64,000 nt of DNA from Brevibacterium sp. RIT 803 (GCF_016892625.1 NZ_JAFEMW010000001.1:744001-808000); one strand, 5' to 3'; shown: positions 51,510-60,603, numbered from the stretch's first letter. The notes: generated by a model from the letters alone, not told the origin. Numbers and translations: made by a program.

Positions 51510-52508
51510 TCAGTCACTGGTCTGTTCGGGCAGCATCCCCGCAGCCTCAGCAGCGCTGCGCACGATCTCGTCGAGGTCGAACTCGGCCTTCCAGCTCAAC
51601 TGTGCACCGATGCGGGAGACGTCGGCGACGAGTGCGGGTGGGTCACCTGCGCGACGCTCGCCCATTTCGGGCACGATCTCACGTCCGGTCGCCTCGGCGA
51701 TGGCGTCGATGACTTCTTTGACGGAGGCACCGGTGCCGGTGCCCACGTTGAACACCGTCTCCGAGGTGTCCCCGGACTTCATGTAGTCAAGCGCGGCGAT
51801 GTGCGCCTCGGCCAGATCCTTGACGTGAACGTAGTCGCGGATGCATGTACCGTCAGCAGTGTCGTAGTCGTCGCCGAAGACGATGGGGGCTTTGCCGTCT
51901 GCGATGCGCCCGAGGACGATCGGGATGAGGTTCATGACTGCCGTGTCGGCGAGCTCAGGCCAGCCGGCTCCGGCGACGTTGAAGTAGCGCAGCTTCACGG
52001 CGTTGAACTTCGCACCGCGGATCCTCGCCGAGGTGATCGCATTGTCGATCATCCATTCGCCGATGAGCTTCGTCTGCCCGTAGGGGTTGATCGGTCGGCA
52101 GTCGAGGTCCTCGGCGACCATCTCGACATCGGGCATGCCGTAGGTCGCAGCCGAAGACGAGAAGACAAGGGATTCGATGTTGGTGCGTTCGGCGGCGGCG
52201 AGGACATTCGTGAGTCCGCCGATGTTCTGGCGGTAGTACATGATGGGTTCTTCGACCGACTCCCCCACCTGTTTCTTCGCAGCGAAGTGGATGATCGAGT
52301 CCACCGAGTGCTCCTCGATCGCAGCCACGAGACGATCTTCGGCATCGTCGGCGGCAAGGTCGATGCCGACGATCGGCAGGCCGGTGACGCGAGCCTCGAT
52401 CCCGGTGGAAAGGTCGTCGACGACAAGGACGTCATCGCCGCGCTCGGACAGCAGCCGTACTACGTGGGAGCCGATGTATCCGGCACCTCCTGTCACCAGA
52501 ACACTCAT
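51510..52508 (-). CDS. galE: UDP-glucose 4-epimerase
   Basis: 332 residues. An extended SDR enzyme: VLVTGGAGYIGSHVVRLL, the Ser/Tyr/Lys catalytic set (FSSSAATYGMPD, NPYGQTKLIGEWMI), KLRYFNVAGAGWPE and VFNVGTGTGASVKEVID. It interconverts UDP-glucose and UDP-galactose, supplying galactose for wall polymers. It is complete and probably functional. A diverged, deleted relative lies 3.3 kb away at 48200. Confidence 0.95.
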   Translation of the reverse strand: MSVLVTGGAGYIGSHVVRLLSERGDDVLVVDDLSTGIEARVTGLPIVGIDLAADDAEDRLVAAIEEHSVDSIIHFAAKKQVGESVEEPIMYYRQNIGGLTNVLAAAERTNIESLVFSSSAATYGMPDVEMVAEDLDCRPINPYGQTKLIGEWMIDNAITSARIRGAKFNAVKLRYFNVAGAGWPELADTAVMNLIPIVLGRIADGKAPIVFGDDYDTADGTCIRDYVHVKDLAEAHIAALDYMKSGDTSETVFNVGTGTGASVKEVIDAIAEATGREIVPEMGERRAGDPPALVADVSRIGAQLSWKAEFDLDEIVRSAAEAAGMLPEQTSD

Positions 52509-52759
52509 GTGCCGATCTCTCCTTCACTAGCTCTCTCACAGCGGTCGATACGCTGCGACATACCCACATCAGAATACGTGACCCGTCCAGCATCCCAGAC
52601 ATCAAGGCGGGCTGAATGGCCGGTGTGGAGTTGCCCGAAGTCACGACCCTGCGAACCCAGCCTCTGGTCAAACACCACCATCCCTGCGAGAGTGGAAATG
52701 TCGGCGATCCGCCCGGCCCGTGCCTGCGGAAGGCACCATGGACGAAAGCACCAGCTGCG
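52509..52759. other. Divergent intergenic region between galE and a membrane protein
   Basis: 251 bases. No gene, strong hairpin or recognisable operator is seen. Confidence 0.55.
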
Positions 52760-53803
52760 ATGCACCTGCTCCTCATCTCTGACCCCGGCCTGCCGAGCCG
52801 CCGGGTCGCGGCGATCAAGGACGAGTTCGAAGAGATCCTGCGGCAGAGCTTCGATGCCGACGTTCATGTCGACACGTGCACCGAGACCATTCGAGTGCGG
52901 ACAGACCACCAGTTGGAGATGTCGACACTCGACTCGGTGGTCAGCAGATATCCCAGCGCGGACCTCGTCATCATGCTCACGGATATTCCTCGACACACCC
53001 AGGACAAACCGCTCATCGCCGAGGTCCTACCGGGTCGCAAGGTCGCCGTGGTCTCGAACCCGACCCTCGGCGCATTGACGACGAGACGTCGCCTGCTCAA
53101 GATCTTCATGAGCTGTGCGAACCAGCTGCTGCCTGACGGCAATACGGCCCCGAAACATAGTCTGCCCAGGTGGGGTCAGTGGTCGAGTCGAGCCGATTCC
53201 GGGCACCGCACCCTGCACGCGCACACCTTCACCGGCGGAACCCGCCTGGTGTTGGGAATGACGACGGCCAATGAACCGCTGCGGATGGCGCGCAAGCTGT
53301 CCCGGGCCCTGGCCGCAGCCTCGGCGACGGGGGCTTTCGGAATCTTCTACAGCTCGATCTGGCAGATGTCGCACCACCTGTCGACGGCTCGGCTGATCTC
53401 CATCGGCATGATTGCGATTGCAGTGATGGTGGGGTGGCTGCTGACCGTCAACGGCCTCTGGGACAGACCGGTCAGGGGGCGTCGTGCTCAGGTCGTCTTC
53501 TATTACAACCTATCCACTGTTCTCACCCTGATCATCTGTGTGGGCGCGCTCTATGTTCTGCTGGTTGCGGGAATTCTAGTGGGCAGCCTCATCGTCATCG
53601 ACCCGGATTTCATGGCCCAGATCATCCATCGCCCGGAGGCGAAGTTCACCAATTATCTGGACATCGCCTGGCTCAGCGCCGCGATGGGCGTCGTCGCCGG
53701 TGCTCTGGGCTCGACCTTCGACAGCGATGTCGACGTCAAGAACATGACCCACGCTCAACGCCTGCGCTCACGTGTCTACGTCGCGGAAGAAGGGCGATCC
53801 TGA
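52760..53803 (+). CDS. Hypothetical membrane protein
   Basis: About 347 residues. A soluble alpha/beta N-terminus (MHLLLISDPGLPSRRVAAIK, about 1-150) is followed by three or four membrane helices (VLTLIICVGALYVLLVAGIL and others) and a C-terminal helical part. No family is recognised. It is convergent with the gas-vesicle operon, overlapping the end of gvpL by 28 bases, but there is no evidence for a functional link. The start at 52760 is preferred because the frame upstream is Pro-rich and non-conserved-looking. Confidence 0.65.
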   Translation: MHLLLISDPGLPSRRVAAIKDEFEEILRQSFDADVHVDTCTETIRVRTDHQLEMSTLDSVVSRYPSADLVIMLTDIPRHTQDKPLIAEVLPGRKVAVVSNPTLGALTTRRRLLKIFMSCANQLLPDGNTAPKHSLPRWGQWSSRADSGHRTLHAHTFTGGTRLVLGMTTANEPLRMARKLSRALAAASATGAFGIFYSSIWQMSHHLSTARLISIGMIAIAVMVGWLLTVNGLWDRPVRGRRAQVVFYYNLSTVLTLIICVGALYVLLVAGILVGSLIVIDPDFMAQIIHRPEAKFTNYLDIAWLSAAMGVVAGALGSTFDSDVDVKNMTHAQRLRSRVYVAEEGRS

Positions 53804-54642
53804 CCGGACATGCCGGCAAACGCATCGGACATGTCGGCAAATGAGTACGGCGGCCAGGGACCGAGGAATCGGATGGAGACGGCTGGCTGCTCGTTCGAAA
53901 TAGCGGTCAGCTCGGCTCCCAGATCCTGGATGCCTGGTTCAGTGACCAGACACGAGACCATGAGGATGGGGGTCTGTCCCACTTCCCGAGGCGGAGTGCG
54001 GTACTCCTCGATGCCTTGGCATTTCTCGGCGATCCGAGCTCTCAGACCAGGATAGAGATCGTCGGCCTCTCGATCTGCAAGCTCCTTCTCGGTCTTCTCC
54101 AGTCGCTTCTCCAGCAGTCGACGGACTCCAGCTGGGCGACCTTCCATGTCGTCTTTGATACGCCGAACCTCGTCATTGGCTTCGACGAAGGTGTTTCGGT
54201 CCAGCGAGATCTCGACTCGCAGCTCCGAGGTTCCGTCCAATTCGCTTAACCGCTTAGACAGCGCACCCTTCGACTCCCACAGCCATCCTTCGAGTTGAGC
54301 GGTCGAGGTTGCCCCCGATTCGGTGTCCGGGCGCACGATCACGTTGAAGGAGACCGGAAGCACGCTTCCGGCGCCCTGCCATCCGTCTTCGACGACCTCG
54401 CTATGCTGCAGAATCCATCGCTTCACGTCGTCGTCGGCGCCGTCGTAGGGTCCGCCATCATGTGTGTGGACCACCGCGCGGGGCCCCTCGGGGTCCCCGA
54501 TCAGATGCACCGGTGAACCGTCGATGCCGTTGACCGTGGGTGTGTAATCTCCGGCGGGCACAATGGCGTAGACGTAGAGCTTGGGCGGCGCAGCTGCAAT
54601 CGTTTCTGATTCTTCGCTGTGCCCTGCACCGCTATCTGTCAC
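53776..54642 (-). CDS. gvpL: Gas vesicle protein GvpL/GvpF family
   Basis: About 288 residues. The GvpL/F motifs are seen: LYVYAIVPAGD, a central VLPVSFNVIV domain boundary, LRVEISLDRNTF and a C-terminal VSIRFLGPWPPYSFAD. GvpL/F proteins are accessory factors of vesicle assembly. The start GTG overlaps the gvpK stop (GTGA) with GAAGGACAT upstream. It is the last gene of the minus-strand cluster. The second family member in this operon is gvpF (57263). Confidence 0.88.
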   Translation of the reverse strand: MTDSGAGHSEESETIAAAPPKLYVYAIVPAGDYTPTVNGIDGSPVHLIGDPEGPRAVVHTHDGGPYDGADDDVKRWILQHSEVVEDGWQGAGSVLPVSFNVIVRPDTESGATSTAQLEGWLWESKGALSKRLSELDGTSELRVEISLDRNTFVEANDEVRRIKDDMEGRPAGVRRLLEKRLEKTEKELADREADDLYPGLRARIAEKCQGIEEYRTPPREVGQTPILMVSCLVTEPGIQDLGAELTAISNEQPAVSIRFLGPWPPYSFADMSDAFAGMSGQDRPSSAT

Positions 54643-54962
54643 TTGATGTCCTTCGAGGTCTCTTCTGCCCATCTGGCTGGGTTGATGAGTTTATCGACCA
54701 CTTCGTCGACGACGTCGTCGAGCCCGCGATGCAGATCGTCGACGGAGCCGGTGATGCCGTGCTCGGCCTTGATCTGGTCCATGGCCTCATCGAGTTCCAG
54801 AAGTGCTTCGCCGAGGCGGTTCTGTTCGTCCTCGGTGAGGTCACCGCCTTCCATGCGCCGCACGGCTTGTGTCTCCAGCGCCTCCTGAATCACCTCGACA
54901 AGGGTGACGACCAAGGTGAGAACGCCGTGCTTGAGGCTCTCCTCATCCACATTCAGTGCCAT
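54639..54962 (-). CDS. gvpK: Gas vesicle protein GvpK
   Basis: 107 residues, the normal GvpK size. Sequence features: GVLTLVVTLVEVIQEALETQAVRRM, DLTEDEQNRLGEALLELDEAM, and a helical acidic C-terminus. GvpK is a minor, essential assembly protein. It overlaps the upstream GvpA-fold/PH gene by 10 bases and the downstream gvpL by 4, implying coupled translation. Confidence 0.92.
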   Translation of the reverse strand: MALNVDEESLKHGVLTLVVTLVEVIQEALETQAVRRMEGGDLTEDEQNRLGEALLELDEAMDQIKAEHGITGSVDDLHRGLDDVVDEVVDKLINPARWAEETSKDIK

Positions 54963-55921
54963 GACTCTCCTTCATCAGTCTTCTCGCGCGGATTGCCGGC
55001 AGCCGGATCCTTTTGCTCGGATGCGCTCCATTGTTCGAGTTCGTCGTACCAGCCGTCAATGTCATCCGCTGCCAGACGTATCGAAGACCGTTCGGTCTCG
55101 ACGATCAGAATATGGGCCTTGCCGGTGGGGTTGTCGTGCTTCTCCCAGCGCAGATTCCGCACGTGCGAGGCAGAGGCCCTCACCAGCGCGCGGCTGTCCA
55201 TCGGGGACTTCCAGGTGAGGTCGCGTCCCGTCAGGATTCCTTCGCCGCCGCGCCACGTTCCTCCGCCCGACAGCGTCTCCAGGTACCACATTCGGCCCTG
55301 CTTCAGCGGTTGCGGCGAGGAGCTCGAGCCTCGCCCCGTCGAGGGTTGCAGTGCTGCCCCTCGCTGCTCCTGAACCAGACGGATCAGACGTTCGGGCTCA
55401 AGGGCGGACAGCTTCGATTCGCTCCCGTCGTCGAGTCGGACGAGGATGCGGATACGTTCCTCTCCCCCGATCGACGGCTCCGACAACGGCGTGATGGATT
55501 CTATTGAACTCAGCTTCGCCTGCCACAACGTCTCCGCCGGATCGCGTCGGTGGATGATCAGCCGCCGCGAGGTGAGGTAGGCGCTGCCTGGTCGCCAGGT
55601 GCGATAGAAGTTGTCCTGATAATACCCACCCGCCATCTTGGCGATGATCTCCTCGTCCTCGGCCAAGGGAAGATGCGCGCGCACCGACTGCTGGACCCAC
55701 TTTCGGGTGTCCTCATCCCATTGACGCATCATTCCGTATTCGAGCATCGTCTCGATTCCGGCGATGGTCGCACGCAGATTGACCCCGATGAGCGGTATGT
55801 CTGAGACGGAGATGATGAGGTCGAGATTCAGGTACACACCCTTGTTGAGGAGCACCTCAATGAGGTCAGGCAGGGTCGCACGTGGATCCCGGGTGGGCTG
55901 CATGATCGCGTTGTCGGCCAT
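54953..55921 (-). CDS. GvpA-fold protein fused to PH/GRAM-like domains (GvpS/J-type)
   Basis: About 322 residues. Residues about 12-75 are a GvpA/GvpJ-type domain (LPDLIEVLLNKGVYLNLDLI, IPLIGVNLRATIAGIETML). The rest, about 95-320, contains two lipid- or protein-binding-like beta modules: WRPGSAYLTSRRLIIHRRDP is typical of GRAM/PH domains, and GGEGILTGRDLTWK begins a second. This fusion is not the common GvpS/J form (about 90-150 residues). ATG at 55921 lies 7 bases after the upstream gene. It may tether vesicles to membrane or wall; that is speculation. Confidence 0.75.
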   Translation of the reverse strand: MADNAIMQPTRDPRATLPDLIEVLLNKGVYLNLDLIISVSDIPLIGVNLRATIAGIETMLEYGMMRQWDEDTRKWVQQSVRAHLPLAEDEEIIAKMAGGYYQDNFYRTWRPGSAYLTSRRLIIHRRDPAETLWQAKLSSIESITPLSEPSIGGEERIRILVRLDDGSESKLSALEPERLIRLVQEQRGAALQPSTGRGSSSSPQPLKQGRMWYLETLSGGGTWRGGEGILTGRDLTWKSPMDSRALVRASASHVRNLRWEKHDNPTGKAHILIVETERSSIRLAADDIDGWYDELEQWSASEQKDPAAGNPREKTDEGESWH

Positions 55922-55928
55922 CAGCGAC

Positions 55929-56360
55929 CTACTTGCGCTCGGATGACTTCTCGGGCTCCTCGGAGGACTGTTTAAGTTCCGCTGAGCCGCCCGACTCCAC
56001 TCGCTTGGAATGAGCACTCTGCCAACCGCACCAGGGGCAGTACGCGTTCATCAGTTGGGCCAGCTCGGCGCGTTTACCGCATTCTGGGCAGGTGTCCTTC
56101 TGCTCGATGGCTTCTTTCCACGCCACAGTGTCGCGATCCGTGCCCGCAGGGAAGTCCAGTCCGTAGCGTGCTGCGGTCTCGAACGACGCCAGTGCTGCCC
56201 GGATCCGAATTCCGAGGAGTTCGACTCCTGCCACCGAGACCATGATGTCTGCGTTGAGGACCAGGCCTTTGTCCAGCAGCGTCTCCACCACGTGGAGGAG
56301 GGTCCCCTCCTGGCTGCGCTGTGGCTGCATTGCGCTGTTCGACTGGTTCGTCATGCTCAT
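55929..56360 (-). CDS. gvpJ: GvpJ-type gas vesicle protein with C-terminal zinc ribbon
   Basis: 143 residues. Residues about 20-70 are a GvpA-like fold (LLHVVETLLDKGLVLNADIM, GVELLGIRIRAALASFETA). Residues about 89-112 are a zinc ribbon with two CxxC pairs (CPECGKRAELAQLMNAYCPWC), followed by an acidic/Ser tail. GvpJ is a minor structural or nucleation protein. A zinc-binding extension is unusual for the family. Confidence 0.78.
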   Translation of the reverse strand: MSMTNQSNSAMQPQRSQEGTLLHVVETLLDKGLVLNADIMVSVAGVELLGIRIRAALASFETAARYGLDFPAGTDRDTVAWKEAIEQKDTCPECGKRAELAQLMNAYCPWCGWQSAHSKRVESGGSAELKQSSEEPEKSSERK

Positions 56361-56463
56361 ATCGTCGGCTTCCTAACGGGTGCTGTCCGAGTGTGAATGT
56401 GTGGTCGTCGGTCGGCTCCTGGCTCAGTGGACACGAGGCAACGATCCAAACCGCTTGGGCTGA

Positions 56464-57003
56464 TCACTCGGAGGGCCGTCCCCGGACGTAGCGGTTCTGT
56501 CGACCGTACTCGAGGAGTTCACCCTGCCCGTCGAGTTGGATGTCGTATTCGGCCAGCAGATCGGCGGTGTTGGGAACGCGGCGAGATTCCACGACTTCGA
56601 GTCGCACGGCCCAATGGTCATCTACCCAACGTGCGCCGACGACCGATTCCGGGGACCGACCGGTGAGCGCGCTGAACTGTTCGACGGCCTTCTTGACCGC
56701 CTGCACAGTCGAGACCCTGGCAGGTTCCGATGCCGTCTTCGTGTCCTCGGACTTCGCAGTGCTGGCCTTCGGTGCGCTTGATTTCGTCGCGCCGGCCTTC
56801 GTCGCGCTGGATGTGGTCGAGCTGGCCTTCGATTTCACGGGTCGAGACTTGGATGACGATGCAGCGGACGACCGGCGTGGCGATTCGGAGGCGGCGGTCC
56901 GCCTCGGCCTTCTCCTTTCGTCGCTGTCCTGGCGAGTCGTGCCTTCGGACGAATCCTCGCCCCGTGCGGCCTGCTTGTCGTCGGTGCTTGTCTGTTCGCT
57001 CAT
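56464..57003 (-). CDS. gvpO: Gas vesicle protein GvpO
   Basis: 179 residues. A low-complexity Ser/Lys/Thr/Ala-rich N-terminus (about 1-95) leads to the conserved GvpO domain (QAVKKAVEQFSALTGRSPES, WAVRLEVVESRRVPNTADLL, YDIQLDGQGELLEYGRQNRY). GvpO is required for vesicle formation in Streptomyces and haloarchaea. The ATG overlaps the gvpG stop by 4 bases. Confidence 0.9.
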   Translation of the reverse strand: MSEQTSTDDKQAARGEDSSEGTTRQDSDERRRPRRTAASESPRRSSAASSSKSRPVKSKASSTTSSATKAGATKSSAPKASTAKSEDTKTASEPARVSTVQAVKKAVEQFSALTGRSPESVVGARWVDDHWAVRLEVVESRRVPNTADLLAEYDIQLDGQGELLEYGRQNRYVRGRPSE

Positions 57004-57254
57004 GGGTTCTCCTTCGTTTTTCGTCGACGAGTCGATTCGAGTAGACGCGCGACCAGGTCTCGCTCAAGCTCATCGGCCTCGTCTTCGCTGATGGCGCCGG
57101 ATTCTTTGGCCGCGGAAACCTCTTCCAGCTGCCGTCTGATCGCACTGGGATCGTAATAGCGCTTCTCAGCTTCGTTGCGAACCTGTTCGGCCACCCAGAC
57201 GGTCCCTTTGAGAGGGGCCAGAGGTGCACCGAGGATCGCTGAGAAAATTCCCAT
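57000..57254 (-). CDS. gvpG: Gas vesicle protein GvpG
   Basis: 84 residues. The GvpG motifs LAPLKGTVWVAEQVRNEAEK and a coiled-coil region with acidic heptads (LEEVSAAKESGAISEDEADE) are visible. It is a small accessory protein, normally next to gvpF as here. Ends in a Lys/Arg-rich tail. Confidence 0.9.
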   Translation of the reverse strand: MGIFSAILGAPLAPLKGTVWVAEQVRNEAEKRYYDPSAIRRQLEEVSAAKESGAISEDEADELERDLVARLLESTRRRKTKENP

Positions 57255-57262
57255 GACTACTC

Positions 57263-58015
57263 CTACATCTCTGGAACGAAATCATAGGGAGCCTGCGGTC
57301 CGACGAGCCGGAACCTCATACGGTCCTGATTCGCTTCTGCCAACTTGTCGATGGTGTCGTCGAACTCCGCGAGCGATTCCTGGGAAAGGAGAACGGCGAC
57401 CTCGAACACGTCTTCCGCCTGTCCACTCTCACGCACCGACATATCGGCGGTCAGAGGTTCGAGCTGATTGAGAATCGGTGGGCCCTCCGTGGTCTTCCAA
57501 CTCTCCATCGTCTTCACCACGATTTCGCCGAGGCGGATCCGTTCGTTTCGTGTCTCGTCCTCATCCGTGCCCGCAATGTTCTCCCTCAGCTCGGCGGCCT
57601 CAGGACTATCGAGAATGATCTCCCGAAGGATGGTATCCCGGTCATACCGGACCAGAAGAGTGAACTGGGACAGTCCTGCCAATCCTTCCAGAGCCTCGAC
57701 ATATTCGGCTTCGCGTGGGGCCAACACTTCGCCGGCGATATCGGCCTCTGCTGGGACGACGGTCCCGAAGGCGAGAGGCAGCACTGGCTGCGTTGCTGCG
57801 AGCCCGTCGAGGACCGCGATGTGGGTCTTCAGATCGTCCGGGGTGCCCAGGATGTCGGTCTCGACGAGGTCAGACACCACCGCCGCGACCCGACCGGAGC
57901 CGACGGCATGCAGCTGACCTGCCTGCACACCGCCGGTTCCCTCCGACAAGCCCGCATCTGCGAGAACAATGCCGTAGAGATACTTGTCGCTGTCAGTATC
58001 GATGTCGTCGCTCAC
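57263..58015 (-). CDS. gvpF: Gas vesicle protein GvpF
   Basis: 250 residues of the GvpL/F family: [48 protein letters not shown] and the C-terminal [18 protein letters not shown]. GvpF interacts with GvpA and is thought to nucleate vesicle assembly. The GTG start overlaps the gvpA stop (GTGA), placing the assembly protein directly after the major shell gene. Confidence 0.92.
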   Translation of the reverse strand: MSDDIDTDSDKYLYGIVLADAGLSEGTGGVQAGQLHAVGSGRVAAVVSDLVETDILGTPDDLKTHIAVLDGLAATQPVLPLAFGTVVPAEADIAGEVLAPREAEYVEALEGLAGLSQFTLLVRYDRDTILREIILDSPEAAELRENIAGTDEDETRNERIRLGEIVVKTMESWKTTEGPPILNQLEPLTADMSVRESGQAEDVFEVAVLLSQESLAEFDDTIDKLAEANQDRMRFRLVGPQAPYDFVPEM

Positions 58016-58422
58016 TCGGACTCAGAGGAGCTGCGAGCGGGACGCTTGGTCCGACGACGTGGCTTCTCATCCTCGTCGTCGTCAGGTGTCAGCGCGTTCT
58101 TGACGCCTTCCACCGCACCCTGGGTTTTGCCCTTGGCGCCGTTCTCTGCCATTCCGCCAAGCATCTCCGGCAGATCCCTGCCGCCCTGCTGCGTCAGGTC
58201 GAGTCGGTTGGTCGCCTCGGCGAAGCGAAGATACGTGTCCACACTGGCGATGACGATGCGGGCGTCGATGGTGAGGATCTCGATGCCGACGAGTGAGACT
58301 CGCACATAGGCATCGATCACGAGCCCTTTGTCGAGGATGATCTCGACGACGTCAGCCAGAGAACTCGATGAGGGACGATCGACATAACTGCCACGTGAAC
58401 GTTCAGCGGTGTTGGTACTCAT
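58012..58422 (-). CDS. gvpA: Gas vesicle structural protein GvpA
   Basis: About 136 residues. The shell domain is at about 20-80 ([56 protein letters not shown]), nearly identical to the GvpA consensus. The C-terminal 50 residues are an added Gly/Lys then Asp/Arg/Ser tail. GvpA forms the ribbed hollow shell that is impermeable to water and gives buoyancy. The second of two nearby ATGs (58422) has better spacing to AGTAGG. Another GvpA-fold domain lies in each of two downstream genes. Confidence 0.94.
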   Translation of the reverse strand: MSTNTAERSRGSYVDRPSSSSLADVVEIILDKGLVIDAYVRVSLVGIEILTIDARIVIASVDTYLRFAEATNRLDLTQQGGRDLPEMLGGMAENGAKGKTQGAVEGVKNALTPDDDEDEKPRRRTKRPARSSSESE

Positions 58423-58455
58423 TTTCATTACCTACTTCCGATAGGGAGCAGACGC

Positions 58456-59592
58456 TCAGTTGCGTCCGCCTTCGTCTTCGGTTGCTTCTTCGTACTCTTC
58501 TGGTTCGTCCTCTTCATATTCCACAGGCTCGCCTGCGTCGTCGATCTCCTCCTCTTCGACGGGCTCTCCGTCGTCGACAGGTTCCTCTTCGGCTGGCTCA
58601 TCGACGTATTCTTCTTCCGGCTCCTCGTCGACGGGTTCGTCGACGTATTCGCCTTCAGCATCTTCGTCCTCAACCGGCTCGGTTTCGTCTTCGGGCTCGC
58701 CGTCTTCACGAGGCTCTTCGTCCTCGTCAAAGGGCGCAGCGTCCTCGTACTCTTCCTCATCAGCCTCGTCGGCCTCAGCCTGAGCCTGCTCCTCTTCGAG
58801 AGCATCCTCATGTGACATGACAAGTTCGCTGTCGCGGATCTCACCGCGCCATCCTTCGACGCCGTCCTGATCGATCATGATCTCGTTCATCACGTGATGA
58901 ACGAAGAACTTCAATTCGAGCCGGAATCGGCGCGGCACCGTGAACCAGAGGGCGCCGACTCCCTCGACGAAGCCCTGTTTATGGTATTCGCCGCTCGCAA
59001 TGATGCGGGTGAGCCTGGGGGCCAGCTCGTGGAAGGAGACACTGCCGCTGATGTAGCCCTTCTCGCCGGTCGATTCCCAGACGATATGTGAGTCCGGGAC
59101 CTGCTCGATGATCGTCGCCTCCCACGTGCGGTGGGACCAGACAGCCTGGCCTTTGACGCTGATCTTCACGTCATCCGTGCGTTCGACGTTCTCGACCTTC
59201 TTCATGAAGTCGGGCCAGTTCTCAAACATCGTGAACGCGTTGTAGGCGACAGACAACGGCACACCGACATCGGCCGTCTCGATGATGTTCGAGAACTTGA
59301 AGTCGCCTGAGCCACCGGAACCGCCGGAAGAACCTCCGCCGAAGACGCCTTTGATCTTGTCCTTGGCACCTGCGGTCGCTGCGGAGAGAGCCGCCTTGGC
59401 CGGCGACTTACCTTCCGCGATCTCTTGGGCACCGGCCTGGGCAGCCGCGCCCGTTGAATCCGACGATCCGTCAAACCGGTCAGACAACTGGTCGACCTTG
59501 TCGCCGGCGGACTTGATCGCCTTGCGGCCGAGGGTCTTGGCGTAATCTGCCGCCTGCTCTTTCAAGCCACTGAAAATGGAGTCATCACTCAC
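58456..59592 (-). CDS. SRPBCC family gas-vesicle cluster protein with acidic tail
   Basis: About 378 residues. Residues about 1-90 are a basic/Ala-rich helical region. Residues about 95-245 are an SRPBCC/polyketide-cyclase domain (SNIIETADVGVPLSVAYNAF, MFENWPDFMKKVENVERTDD). The last 110 residues are almost entirely Glu/Asp/Pro/Tyr/Val repeats. SRPBCC proteins are recurrent in actinobacterial gvp clusters (role unknown). The start GTG overlaps the preceding stop by 8 bases. The acidic tail could complement the Lys-rich C-terminus of the upstream protein. Confidence 0.82.
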   Translation of the reverse strand: MSDDSIFSGLKEQAADYAKTLGRKAIKSAGDKVDQLSDRFDGSSDSTGAAAQAGAQEIAEGKSPAKAALSAATAGAKDKIKGVFGGGSSGGSGGSGDFKFSNIIETADVGVPLSVAYNAFTMFENWPDFMKKVENVERTDDVKISVKGQAVWSHRTWEATIIEQVPDSHIVWESTGEKGYISGSVSFHELAPRLTRIIASGEYHKQGFVEGVGALWFTVPRRFRLELKFFVHHVMNEIMIDQDGVEGWRGEIRDSELVMSHEDALEEEQAQAEADEADEEEYEDAAPFDEDEEPREDGEPEDETEPVEDEDAEGEYVDEPVDEEPEEEYVDEPAEEEPVDDGEPVEEEEIDDAGEPVEYEEDEPEEYEEATEDEGGRN

Positions 59593-60364
59593 CGGTGGCC
59601 TCCTTGATCTTGCGTGAGGCTGCAGGCTTCTTCGCAGCCGTCGAACGCTTCCGCGTCGGTGCCGACTTAGCTGTAGATGTCGACTTGGAAGATGCCGTCT
59701 TGCTGGCCGACCGGCGCTGGGTGCTCGAAGTCTTGGATGCTGCTCCGCTGGTCCTCTTGGTGGTCCCGCCTGTGCTCGACCTCTTCGATGTGGAGGTTCC
59801 GCTTGCCTTGCCTGCAGACCGGCTCGCTGTCGAGGCACGCTTCCGAGCTGGCTTCTCTGCAGGTGCTTCTTCCGCTACCGGCTCTTCCTCTACTTCTTCG
59901 GCCTCGTCAGCTGCTTCATCGTCGTCGACCTGTTCGTCTTCAGCGTCAGGTGTCTCAGCTTCGTCGAGGTCCTCAGGAGCATCGGTTTCCGTGCTTTCGC
60001 TGTCCGGATCCTCCTCATCAACCGAAGGGTCAAGGTCATCTGCGGCCTCGTCCAAGGTTGATTTCATCTTCTCGGTCTGGTCCTGGAGTCGACTGCTCAG
60101 CTCATCGATGCCCTTGGCTGCCAGAGCCTTAGCTGCACCTTTGCCTGAGTCGGCAAGACGTCCGGTGATCTTCTCTTGAAGCTCTTTGAGTTCGGGTGAG
60201 GCATCGGCGAATTCCTTCAAGCCTCCGAGGAGACTCTCACGGTTCTTCACCACGTTTGATCCAGCCACGGTGGAGGCGATCGTCAGTGCCATGCCTAACT
60301 TCTTCGTTCGGCCAAGCATGTAGCCCGCCAATATCAGGCCTGTGAGTTTCATCTTGTCGTTCAC
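59585..60364 (-). CDS. Gas-vesicle cluster protein with membrane helix, acidic and histone-tail-like segments
   Basis: 259 residues. An N-terminal helix (KLTGLILAGYMLGRTKKLGM, then a hydrophobic region to about 35) is followed by a helical region (about 40-105), an acidic Asp/Glu stretch (about 107-165) and a Lys/Arg/Ser/Thr/Ala-rich C-terminus (about 168-259) like histone H1 tails. The start GTG has an excellent GGAGGAA. It is the first gene of the gvp operon and appears not to belong to the named Gvp families. Confidence 0.78.
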   Translation of the reverse strand: MNDKMKLTGLILAGYMLGRTKKLGMALTIASTVAGSNVVKNRESLLGGLKEFADASPELKELQEKITGRLADSGKGAAKALAAKGIDELSSRLQDQTEKMKSTLDEAADDLDPSVDEEDPDSESTETDAPEDLDEAETPDAEDEQVDDDEAADEAEEVEEEPVAEEAPAEKPARKRASTASRSAGKASGTSTSKRSSTGGTTKRTSGAASKTSSTQRRSASKTASSKSTSTAKSAPTRKRSTAAKKPAASRKIKEATGE

Positions 60365-60603
60365 TGGGTTCCTCCGAATCTGCGCCTATGGCGCGTGTGG
60401 TTGATGGACCCTTGAGCGTGGCGATCTGGTATTGCTGTGAGCAGAGATCGCCAGCCGTGTCTCAATATGAATTGTCTTTCTGCTCCCGGACGATCGTCAG
60501 CTGGTGACGCGACTGGCCGTCGTCTGGGTCGTTCGCAAAATCCTCACTTCTTCCTCGGACTTCTGTTCTTCAGAAGCCGCAAGCAATCTGCTCTTGGAAC
60601 CTC

